This document shows, piece after piece, positions 12,843 through 22,728 of a stretch of DNA of 64,000 nt; the stretch's first letter is position 1; each line of letters begins with the position of its first letter. The position numbers were made by a program, and so were the translations under genes. The notes below the pieces were generated by a model. That model ran no database searches, had not been told where the DNA came from, and saw only the letters and a program-made list of their open reading frames with translations. This DNA comes from Collybiopsis luxurians FD-317 M1 (taxonomy: Eukaryota > Basidiomycota > Agaricomycetes > Agaricales > Omphalotaceae), in contig KN834749.1 of assembly GCA_000827265.1 (NCBI GenBank), forward strand, positions 1,229,500-1,293,499. The letters run 5' to 3'.

Positions 12843-12888
12843 TGATGTCGCTGATTTTTTTCACCCAGACACCTCTCAAATTTCACTG

Positions 12889-14844
12889 ATGCTTTCATAT
12901 ACTGCGGCCCGCCAACTGGTGGGCTCTTGCTCGTCGTCCTTCAACGTTCGGCGCTCACAATCCTTCAAGGCTTTCTATGCGGTACTCTCTTATCATCTCC
13001 CCAATTTTTTTCGTCTCCTTACCTTTTCAATAGACCATCCGAAGTCTTCGTGAAGCTCCCCCAGCAGATGTCGATGATATCCCTCCAGATCATGTTGGCA
13101 ATTTTCGTTTTTCGTTTTTTCCATTCAATCTGACACGCTCTAGGATTTTATTCTCTCAATATTGCGAGCAAATGCTTCTTCGCGCGATGCTAAACCATAT
13201 TTTACTTCTTTCGGGCCCCGTCCACAACCTTCTCGTCCCTCTCTCCCTTCCCCTCATCGTAATGAATCCATACCCATCGAGACTCCCCAAACGATACCTG
13301 TCACCGAGCACCCAAAAGTCAACCCTCTCATTACATCCATCATTGATCCCGTCATCCGCAGGACTGCACTTGTCAAAGTACAAGGCCCGTTTAGCCAGGC
13401 CCAGCTAGATAGCATTGCCCGAGGCATGGTTTATCTAGAAAAACTTGGCCTGGTGAGCGTCATCGTCGTCGAGAACGATGATATCCAGCGCGGAGAACAA
13501 GACTCTCGGAGTGCAGTTGTAGAAGACACTATGCGTCTTGTTTCTTTCCTAGAAAAGCACGGTGCACGAGCCCGTCCAGTTCTCGGTGCTGTAGTTCGAC
13601 TTGGCCCCAAGCCTGGTGACCCAGAGATCCAGCAAGATTTTACCCCTCCGGAAGCTCACACGCTCTCCTCCGACCTCGTCCCTATCCGCTCAGCTCTTCG
13701 ATCCGGAGAGATTCCCGTGATACCGCCTTTTGCTCTCGACTCGTTTTGTCGTTCAGTTCGGATAGACGCGAATGATGTCCTCGGTGCCCTTGCTCGTGGT
13801 ATGGCTGAAGCCGGCTCTCAGAACTCTTCCTCACAAGTTGCTGCTTCAGCGGATGCATCAATTGAGGCTTCCGGCGAAGTAGATCTCACTCCCCTTCGAC
13901 TCATGATCATAAACCGCGAGGGCGGTGTCCCTTCGTATGCTCGTTCTGGTTATCCCCATCTCTTGATCAACCTCGAATCCGAGTCCAGTCATATCCATGA
14001 GACTTTTCAAGAACCATGGCGGCATACACACAAGACTGCTTTATCTAATCTCGCCCTCGCTAAAACTTGCCTCGCCTACATGCCTCCGACTTCCTCCGCA
14101 GTAATGGTGTCGCATCGCTCCCAGAGTTCATTAATTGGCAATTTGATCACCAACAGGCCTGCTGTTAGCTCAAGTCTGCCTCACGCCTTGTTGCAAGGTA
14201 ACCGCAAACTCACTACCCATACTCCCACCTTGATCCGCCGCGGTCTGCCAATTCGTGTAGTTCGAACGGTCGATGGCATTGATCAGACAAAAATGAACGC
14301 ACTGCTCGAGCAGTCCTTCGGGCGCGCTCTGGAAGGGAAAGACTTTTATGAACGCCTGAAACGCACTCTAGACTTTGTGATCATCGCCGGTGACTATGCT
14401 GGAGCAGCAATTGTAACCAACGAGCCGTGTCCCAACTTGTCACAGCCCATATCTTATCTCGACAAGTTCGCTGTCTTACCCAGTCATCAGGGTGATGGTA
14501 CGGTTGATTTCTTATGGGTTGCCCTTCATGACGAGTCTTACGGACTTGGTCATCCCTTCTCGGCTAATCCTAATGGCGGCAAGGAAGGTCAAGGGGAAGG
14601 CCGGGATCTTGTATGGCGAAGTCGAGCCAACAATCCCGTAAACAAGTGGTATTTTGAGCGGAGTTCTGGTCATGTCCGGATGGGCGATTGGGTCCTCTTT
14701 TGGTGTGATGCGGAAAAGCGCCTCAAAACTGAACAAGGGCGCCGCGGTCGAGCAGGCTTGTCTTATGTGGAAGACTGGGAGGCAGGTAGGCTTTCAGCTT
14801 GGACTGACATCGTCCAGAAGATTCCTTCGAGTTGGAGGAAATGA
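12889..14844 (+). CDS. ARG2: Amino-acid N-acetyltransferase (N-acetylglutamate synthase), mitochondrial
   Basis: NAGS makes N-acetylglutamate from glutamate and acetyl-CoA, the first step of arginine synthesis, in the mitochondrial matrix. The gene joins 12889-12981, 13034-13093 and 13144-14844, giving 617 residues, close to fungal ARG2. The N-terminus (MLSYTAARQLVGSC, rich in Arg, Ser and Ala, without acidic residues) looks like a mitochondrial presequence. The short second exon (IRSLREAPPADVDDIP) leads into DFILSILRANASSRDAKPY, the usual start of the mature enzyme. An amino-acid-kinase-like domain (RTALVKVQGPFSQAQLDSIA, LEKLGLVSVIVVEND) is followed by the C-terminal acetyltransferase domain, with FVIIAGDYAGAAIVTNE, YLDKFAVLPSHQGDGTVDFLW, LVWRSRANNPVNKWYFERS and GLSYVEDWE. 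All family blocks are intact. An upstream TGACTCA suggests general amino-acid control. Confidence 0.93.
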
Positions 14845-14946
14845 TGAAAGGATTAGAAATTCGTTGTAAAGGTGTCGCTGTATGACTATTGTACAATCCT
14901 ACTACTAAGTGCGCATACTATATACATTGAACTTTAACTGTGACCA

Positions 14947-16610
14947 TTAGATTGCCCGCAACTTTGTTTTGCGTTTGGGTTTGGGCGGAGTACAACTTAG
15001 GATGCTTGCGGATAGCTCTGCGTTTTCCATTGGCGTTAGAGACCGTCGCGGGTGGATGATTCCTGAATGTCGCCAAGGCTCAAATGGCTGTTTTTCCTTG
15101 ATAATGCCTTTTCTAAGATCAGCGACCCCATCAACCACTCGTTTGACAAACCCATCGGCCGTCCAATGGTCAATATTCACGATCAAGAAATGCACCTGCA
15201 AAATGTCACTAGCACGACCAAGGTGCCATTCGTAGTACTCCTTGTCATCCTGTGATTGAGTCTTCATGGGACGAACATAAGGGGCGGAATAAACAACCTG
15301 TTGAAACGTTAACTACTTGCTAGAGCAGACACCAAATAGATACATGCCGGATGGTCTTCTTGTCGAGGTTTCTTGCACCAATCAATGTGAGCTCTAACAC
15401 CACCGTAAGCCCAGGTAAGTCCAAAGATAGGTGCGTCTACATGCATAGAATGAAGATGACGCGCGGCAGCTGCTGTGGAGATGCGATTCTGTCGATACGC
15501 ATGCTCAGGCATATGGTGGGCAGGTTTCTTATCCTCCCAAACACTCGAAACAAACTCAAAAGCTTGTACATCCGGAAGAGAATAGCGAATAGTCGCTTGA
15601 TAGGGGAAAGAGGTGTCCTTGGTCGAGCTCCCTACCTTCCTTACAGCCTTATGGTTCTTTAGCTGTTTGAATGGGGATTCGGTAGAGTTGGAGAGATGGC
15701 GAATGGCCTTGGATTGAATCTGTATAATACAGTCCGGAATCGACTTTTTCGCACTCAGAATACGAGCAGCTTCAGAACCCAGGTTGGTTACCACTGGTTG
15801 CGGCAGACTAATGCAACACTGTATCCTGCAATTTGTAAGCAATAAGTAATGGTGTATTCTGAAGGCAAACTTACCGACATGTGCTCTCTTTAATCGCTGG
15901 TCGCCGAAACTCAGCATAACTATTGGAAAATCAAATGATTTGGTATGATGCAGAAGGCTGGAGAATCACTTACACATCTGAAAAATCGGCCTCAGACCAC
16001 TTCTCCTGCGAATTGAGCATGCCTCCGATATGCTTCCAAGCGGTGAATGGTTTTGTCAAAGCAAGGTATAGAGCAGGGAGGTCTTCATCTTTGACTTCTG
16101 CACCGAAAAGCGAAGGCTCCTCATTATATGCTTGAGCCATAAAAGCGACAAATTCTGGTGGAGCGAAGCGTAACAACGCTTGATATTCCGCGGACTCCTG
16201 ATATGCAGTCAAAATTCAAACTTCTCGAGTGGTCAAAAAGAAAGAATTTCAACCTTTCGGACCCATGCAAGAGGTAGGCGCCTGCTCACGTCAAAGACAT
16301 CCTCGACATCTTTTTTGAAGCTTTCGGGAATATCTTCATAAGCAGCCCTCTCCAAGTTCTGGTATGTACACCAGAGTTCAAATTTGTGAGCAGTTTTGGC
16401 AATTCTGTGACAAAGGCGTTGGATGGTCCCTTTCTGTTCAAGTAGAAAGAAATGCTCACTCAGACGCAGAGGGAGTACGAGTGGCTTTGGTACGAGAATG
16501 CTTTTTATGCGTGCACTTGCCCTGTGGGGAGCTTGATTCGCTATTAAGAAATTTGTAAGTATTGACGCGTCCAAGTTCTAGGCCGGGAGATCGAAAGGAG
16601 CTCACTAGTT
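14947..16610 (-). CDS. Protein of unknown function, multi-exon
   Basis: I do not recognise this family. The minus-strand reading assembles from about 16570 to a TAA at 14947. Coding character is good: conserved-looking blocks joined by canonical introns include HRIAKTAHKFELWCTYQNLE, FAPPEFVAFMAQAYNEEPSL, AWKHIGGMLNSQEKWSEAD, RIQCCISLPQPVVTNLGSEA, ATIRYSLPDVQAFEFVSSVW, SMHVDAPIFGLTWAYGGVRA, VQVHFLIVNIDHWTADGFVK-type text and a basic tail (KPKRKTKLRAI). No signal peptide or membrane segment is apparent. The first exon is uncertain: an ATG at about 16610 gives MSN and then reaches a stop unless an intron is used, and no splice choice I tried restores the frame cleanly. The gene is divergent from the histidine phosphatase. 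Treat the 5' boundary as approximate. Confidence 0.65.
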
Positions 16611-16844
16611 GGACATTTGTTAGAGAGTGGATAATTTTTGTTGGTCAGATTAAGTCGTGATATATCGTGAATGTCGTTGAAGTCGTGTAGAGAATGGGCG
16701 AAGAAAGAGGTATCTCAAGACGAAGGAAGCTGAAAGGAAGCTTCCGCGGGAGCATAACACAAGTCACGTGGCCGAGATGCCGTATTGCCGCAGAATAGGT
16801 TCATCGCGATACTGCAACTCATTTCGACTTGCATTAGACATAGA

Positions 16845-17896
16845 ATGGTAAAGACGATCCATCTAACTAGACATGCTCGTACGTGCTTTTCATTCAAATC
16901 AAGCTTGTGTTGATGCCGTAGACAGAGGCTGAACACAACGTCAAAGAGGTACGCGATGGCCACCATGCGCGATCTTTGAGTTGGCTAAGATCTTCATCTT
17001 AATAGGACTGGAGCATTCCAGACCCACCACTAACATCCCTTGGGAGGTCAGTATATGCTTATCTATTTCTCATCGATATCGACCCAGGATCTGTGGCAGA
17101 CAACAAGCAGAAGAACTCTACTCCCAAACAACTAATCTCCAGCAACATGTCGACCTTCTCGTATCTAGCCCTTTGAAGCGCACACTGCAGACAACTATTA
17201 TAGGTTATCGTGCACTGAGGACGCGGCTTGAGAATCAAAATCCCCCAAAGGTCGGTTCGATTTTGTTTACAGATGTGGGCTTGCTGGACCGATATCACTA
17301 ACAGCCCCTCGTCGTGATGTCTCGCCTTCAAGAAGTCAATGCTTTCCCATGTGATACTGGGTCCTCTCGACGCGAATTGGAGCAGATCGAAGAGTTTCAA
17401 GGTATTAATTTTGACTCGCTAGAAGACGACTGGAACTCGAAGAAGGGTGAGTTGTCTCCACGTTTGACCGGCATTGTATTTCATGTCGGGGATCGAATAT
17501 AGGGGACTTCGCTGCGAATCCACGAACTGTAGCAGCGCGGGCTCGCTGGGTAAGACACTGGTTGCGAGAACAGCCGGAGCAGGTGAGAGGCAAATCGATC
17601 TCCTGCACACAGACAGTTTATAACCTCATCCAAGTAGAATATTGTCGTCGTTAGCCATGGTGATTTCCTTCGAGCAATAATCAAAGCACCTGGTGAAGTA
17701 GGTCATTCCGATTTTTTCTCTACTGCAATACTGAAGACACTTGTTAATGGAGCCATGGGCAAATACTGAAGTTCGCAGGTTCACCTTCGTTCACGCAGAT
17801 GACGATGAGGCAGACCTTGTTGAATTACCTACCGGGACGGAAGCTCGCGCAGGAGAAGAGGAGCCTACCAGCGGAGAACTCGGGACGAGGGATTAG
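16845..17896 (+). CDS. Histidine phosphatase superfamily protein (PMU1-like phosphoglycerate mutase family)
   Basis: Small exons assemble to MVKTIHLTRHAQAEHNVKE, then DWSIPDPPLTSLGRQQAEEL, then VDLLVSSPLKRTLQTTI. This is the histidine-phosphatase pattern: catalytic RHxQAEHN, an LT-x-LGR-x-QA helix and an SSPL-x-R-x-x-QT arginine motif. The catalytic acid region is in LPQLQEVNAFPCDTGS-type sequence after the next intron, and the second catalytic His lies in NIVVVSHGDFLRAI. The close relatives are yeast PMU1 and similar cytosolic phosphatases of unsettled substrate rather than glycolytic phosphoglycerate mutase. The first intron must use the acceptor in gtagacag so that the RHAQAEHN motif is restored. 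The C-terminal tail is acidic and short. The stop is TAG at 17894. Family is certain, substrate unknown. Confidence 0.86.
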
Positions 17897-18306
17897 AAAC
17901 TCCGATAATCGTGCATAATGCTTCCCAAAGTATCATTTCTGAGATAAATTGTCGATTTAGAAAGTGATCGGCAAACCAGGCTATTCAACGGGAACGTGAT
18001 TGTAAAGGCGACGTAGATTTCTGAATGTAGGTGTTCATGTCTGCACGGAACGCAACAGTACGTCAATGCGCCATATCTGGTCCTATGTCACTCTGCATGC
18101 TACGGGCTGCTCTACCAACTTTACGCGGCACTACGGGCTGTTCCGTCGCGGTACGGAGAGGGGTCTCAGTGTTTCCTGATGCAAGTGCAAGATTCCACTA
18201 ATTAGTTCAACATAGTACGATTCTACATGATGACGACGTAGAATACACAAGTACAAGATTCCATTGACTACCCTATGAAAGACATTTATCAAGGTTTAGC
18301 ATTATT
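17897..18306. other. Convergent intergenic region with small direct and inverted repeats
   Basis: This 410-bp gap lies between two gene 3' ends. It holds a 10-bp direct repeat ctacgggctg (18100 and 18131), an imperfect direct repeat around caagattcca (18183-18200 and 18248-18265), and a perfect 7-bp inverted repeat attctac/gtagaat with an 11-nt loop (18220-18244). No gene is visible. The hairpin could influence 3' end formation, but nothing in the sequence proves it. Confidence 0.5.
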
Positions 18307-19611
18307 CTACATCAACTTGTCTAGTAGGTATCTAGAAGCCTCTACACCCAAAAAAGTTGCAGCGTTGGCTGGGAAGGCCCGCGTCATAGCAGGGCCGAAT
18401 CCCTTCCAAAGAGCTCCCACGCCGTCTTGAGCGATTGTTTTCCTTGCACAGTCCATAAACCCAGAATAAGTACCAGTTGGTGCCGACTGAATTCTAGATT
18501 TCAAGACCTAACCAATTGTTTGTCAGCTCAGCGTTACAAGTGCAGCAAGAGAAAAAACATACATCCGGTGGGATAGCCAAAGACCACATCGCAACACCAG
18601 CCGTTCCCCCAGCAAAGATGATCGCACCCAAGTTCAATTCCGAGGGTGAAGAACCAGCCGGTGTCAAGGCTTTTTTCGTAACTTCATACGCTGCAAAATA
18701 TCTTTAAGAATAATTTAGTCTGACGTCCGACATGGCTTATCTGGGCGACTCACGCTGCACTTCCAGGTCCATCTCTGGCCAACGTAGCCCCGGATCCTCG
18801 GAAAATACTTCGCAGACCTCCTTCCTTGTACAGATGCCCCATGACATCAAAAACACCTTTATATTTCGTTTCCGAACCGCCCTGTCCTTGGACCTGGGAC
18901 CAACAGTGTAAGAAAGGGATGACTAGATGAATCAACAGGGAGACCTGCCTGTAACAGAACTTTAGCTCTTTCCACAGGGGCCATGACTGCCGTGGTAGGC
19001 ACTGCGGATAGAAAACCAGCAGCAGCAAGCTCAGCAGTGGACAGGGTTTCGCTAGTTCGATTGGGGGTAACGGCCAATATGAGCTTTTTCGACGCGTCGT
19101 ATGCCTGTGTGTGAGCGTCCAATGAATAAACCAGTTGCATAATGAGGATTCAGGAGTATCGCACCCAAAATGACACCGCAAAAATGGGCGTTACACCGAG
19201 AAGTGGAGGCACAATTCCTCGATACATCCTGCGGATTACGCAAAATAAAAGTGTTGAAAGTTATTACTGAGAATTTGACAAACCCAGATACGCCATCTCT
19301 AGCCAATGTCTTCTTCACTACATCTAGGGCACCAGTGTACACTCCGGACGGAGCAGTTTGTAGCCTTGTTTTCGTTAAATCAAACGGATGCCCTGGAAAA
19401 AAAAAGGTAAGTATAGGTCAGGATGTACATGTACATTAGCGTACCTACGAGAACAGCACATACGCCTCCAAATCCTCCAGCTACAAACGCTTTGACATTT
19501 TCTGCTGTCGCGTTCACCGCGGCTGAAGCGGTCGATGACTCTGCTTCGCTCTAGACAATTCAAAATTGAGTGCACACAAGCCATAGAATTGGTCAATTTG
19601 AAGCGCACCAT
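18307..19611 (-). CDS. CRC1: Mitochondrial carnitine/acylcarnitine carrier
   Basis: This is a mitochondrial carrier family (SLC25) protein of the inner membrane that exchanges acylcarnitines for carnitine, feeding acetyl units and fatty-acyl groups into mitochondria. The three carrier repeats each show the PxD/E-xx-K/R signature: [36 protein letters not shown] and [20 protein letters not shown]. Between them are the typical odd-helix blocks, such as [36 protein letters not shown] and [19 protein letters not shown]. The C-terminus ends SRYLLDKLM. The pattern matches fungal CRC1/AcuH better than other SLC25 members. The likely start codon at 19609-19611 is followed at once by an intron, so the first exon would code only Met ([10 protein letters not shown]); an upstream start is possible. 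About seven introns are present. Confidence 0.88.
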
Positions 19612-19826
19612 GTCCGTTTTCGTGGACGGTGGAAAGAGAGAGAGGAATTACTTTAGGCCATATCGGTTGCGGCACTAAAGTACGCGCTTCCGTATCATGT
19701 GTTTTCAGCCCGATCAATCTCCCCTCCGCAAAAACGAAAAACATTGGATTACATAGAAAACTGGTAGATATCAACATAAAATACAATCTGAAAACTTCTA
19801 GTAGTACTAGTAATGATACATGCAAC

Positions 19827-22635
19827 TCAGCAATCCTCATCGTCTGTAGACGCAGGTTCGTATGTAGCCTGCGTTGTATCCCGCTGCCAGATTAGTCGTA
19901 CAACATAGAAAAGTCCGCATATCACAAATACACCTAGAACCCCAACGATTACGGGTGGTCCGTATTCCCTGAACCATGGGGGCTCGTAAGGCACAAGCAG
20001 TCGATCAATGCGGATAACCCCGCCTGTCCCTCCGTCCGTAGTTGAACGACCCCAGCTTTCAACGCGCGCCCAGTCATCTGTACCGTCAGTACCTCGGGCA
20101 CCTTTTATGCCAACTATATAACCTCCCTTGGCATCCTCTGATTTTTTGAATACGAGGTCGCCATAAGCAGAATCTGGAGAATGCAAAGTTGAATAGGTCG
20201 CAGAATCTTCCAGTATAAGGGGCCGATTATTGTTCAATGGATCATCATCCAGGGGAACAACAGTCGACTTATCCGTCTGCAAAAGTGAAGGTATCAAGTG
20301 CTGGCCAACAATGGCGGTTAACCTGTTCTTATCGGCGTAGAGTTCAGTGAGGTTGTAGTGCTCGAAAGCGTCATCGGGTGGACATAAAAGTACAAAGGCA
20401 GCCTTCCTCAGACCCTGATCTGCCCATTTGGAACCCTCTGGGGGCGCCGTACCATTAAGCACCCAATCAAAGCCGGCCTTGGTCATCATGCTGACCATGA
20501 TACTTCCTTTAGCCGCTTTCATGAGCTTCGCAATGGTCAAGTCTACAGAATGAGGAATCAAGACATCCGACAATTCATGTACCACACCGGTTTGAGTGAG
20601 GATGTCCTGCGTATAAAGTTGTGCTTTCATTCCTGCCCATCCACCACTAGCACTAACAAAAAGGGTCCCATTCTTTTGTCGGAAGATGCTCAGGTCCGAT
20701 CCATCCAGGGTGGGGAAAGTCCGCTGGGTACCGTTGGCTAGCATTTCTGCGTATTGAACAGTGTTTAAGGCGTGGTGAAGAAGAACTTTTTCCAAATCTG
20801 CTTTGGAAGAAGCAGAAAGTAAGTACTCGCTGACAAGAAGACCCAAGCGCTCAAAAGCGGCGTTATGAGGTATAAGAAGGGCTGTATTCGCAGAATTTCG
20901 AATCTTTTCTCCTACCGAGGTTGAAAGGAGAGACGCGATGAAAATGGATAGGTCGAGCATTGGAAGAACGGTTTCGATTGCGTCCGTAGGAGGAACCACG
21001 GGCTTCGATATGAAGTAAATGAGAGTGTTGTCAACTTTCACTGTCAGGCCGAATACTTAAAAGGTGGGCGTGAACAATAGACTGCCAGACTTACCGGGTT
21101 CACGCAAGACCTTTGCTCCTCCAAAGCGCAAAGTTTTCCACGCGTCCTCCTTTTGTTTTTGATCGCCAACTTCAACTCTCAGTACCTGTCTACCGCCACC
21201 TAAGCCTGGTTCTTGCAAGGCCGTTTCTATGAGCATCCCGGAGCGAAGTTTCTCTGGTGACCATTTGCCGGGAATGAAATGATATCTCAACAGCTTTTTC
21301 ATTTCCTCTGAACCAGGCGCAGGAAGTTCTTCCCCGGATTGAATGGAGAGCACATCGTCGCCTGGCGCTAAGATTGTAAATTGAGCATCAGTGTCGTTGA
21401 TGAGGAAAGTGAGATCCGATTGATGAATCATAGAGACAAAGCTCGAACAATTTAGAGACAGCAGATACTTTTCCGGTGTAGGTCGCAATGCGCCATCAGG
21501 TATAAGAAGAGAGGACACGAGGTGAAGAACGCCGTTGGAAGCATAAATGTCTGGATGAATGAGCTCCGCATCAGAAACAGTGGTCCTTTCGGGTGCCACA
21601 GTAATTTCCAGTGTCGTTCCGTCGATGGTTGTGACTGAGGAACAAGTTTAGGTGAACGAATGCGGATATTGTCTGAAGTAAGGCACTCACGATTTATCGC
21701 AGGTTCAAAGGAATCCGACCATTTGACGCTTTCCCGAGCGACGGCATGCATGTTCAAGATGCGATTAAGATCGTCAGCTGCGTATTTACTTTCCAGATAG
21801 ATCCGTTCATATGGATCCAAAGCTTCCCATGCTTCATTGACGGGCAGAAACAACGTTAGCCCGGGCGTCGACTCTAAGAATTTCTCAATCTCAGGAGTAA
21901 GGATATTGCGAAAGAAAGATAGGGAAAATTGCTGAGAAAGTACAGTAGCTGGAGAATAATATCAATTGACGTATATGAAAATAAATTCAGGACTAGAGAG
22001 GACTGACCTAGATTAGGAGGAGGTTCCAACACATCGGATATTCCAAAAATGCCGCCGTTTGTTGCTTCTACCTTGCCTTTCACAATCTTGGACCCCCCAT
22101 TACCAAAGGCATCAACGCCGACATATCCCTTGTCCTTTCTGGCCCCAATTCGAAGTCGCTGTGGTTGTCCGTCCAGCGTACCACCCGGAATAGGTAACCA
22201 GGGAGGATAAGGCGGAGGCTGGCGAGACGGGGGATTGACGGGGATATGTGGATAATGTAGAGTTTCGAGAACCGTTAAAGAGTCTGTTTCTCGCGGAATA
22301 GTATAATTGAGAAGATGATAGAACAGCTGCTGGCGAACTTGCTCCTGGACATTATCGTTTATTACAAAATCATCATCTTCAATTATAGAGTTCCAAAGGG
22401 AATCATTGTGGCGCTTGATAGCATCGTTGGTCGGAGCAAAGAAAGTACAGTTGGTGAGACGGTTTAGAGTGGGGACAAGGCGAGCGCGCGTAACGACTTG
22501 CAAAAGCAGCTCATAGTCACTGTCTTCGCCTAGAGCGTCAATGATTGTTCCGTTTCTAGGTTCATGGTCGAATATGACTTGAGCAGCGAGAGAGACGTTG
22601 AGAATAGAGACAAGGGCAAATGCCCGCAAGTGCAT
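19827..22635 (-). CDS. Multi-FAS1 (fasciclin) domain membrane protein
   Basis: A signal peptide (MHLRAFALVSILNVSLAAQV) begins the protein. A series of four to five FAS1-like units follows: one around LVPTLNRLTNCTFFAPTNDA, another with GLTLFLPVNEAWEALDPYE, a third with DTDAQFTILAPGDDVLSI and MKKLLRYHFIPGKW, a fourth with SANTALLIPHNAAFERLG and VVHELSDVLIP, and a fifth with AAFVLLCPPDDAFEHYNLTE. A single transmembrane helix (VIVGVLGVFVICGLFYVVRL) and a short acidic tail ending TDDEDC close the protein. This type I topology with multiple fasciclin folds is known from fungal vacuolar or cell-surface proteins (yeast YLR001C is comparable), and I infer an adhesion or membrane-organising role in the secretory pathway. 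Several N-glycosylation sequons are visible. Start codons of this gene and RAV1 are 93 bp apart and divergent. Confidence 0.88.
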
Positions 22636-22728
22636 GGTGGTCGAGGTTCAACCTACTGGGGGGGGGAACAGTGCATGGCGCATGACGTTATTTGATAATG
22701 ACCCTGTAACTGACCCTCCCACTGCGCC

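Larger units (their letters stand above)
12069..12888. other. 820-bp intergenic region, NAGS promoter
   Basis: The gap lies between the UBE2O-like stop and the start of N-acetylglutamate synthase, both on the plus strand. No open frame here has family character on either strand. The distal part shows nothing I can name. The last 110 bp contain a Gcn4/CPC1-type heptamer and a TATA box, annotated separately. Confidence 0.6.

Noticed and set aside
12069..12888. Small ORFs in the NAGS upstream region as possible arginine attenuator uORF
   Set aside because: None has the expected short peptide features; the attenuator peptide is known from the carbamoyl-phosphate synthetase small subunit gene, not NAGS.
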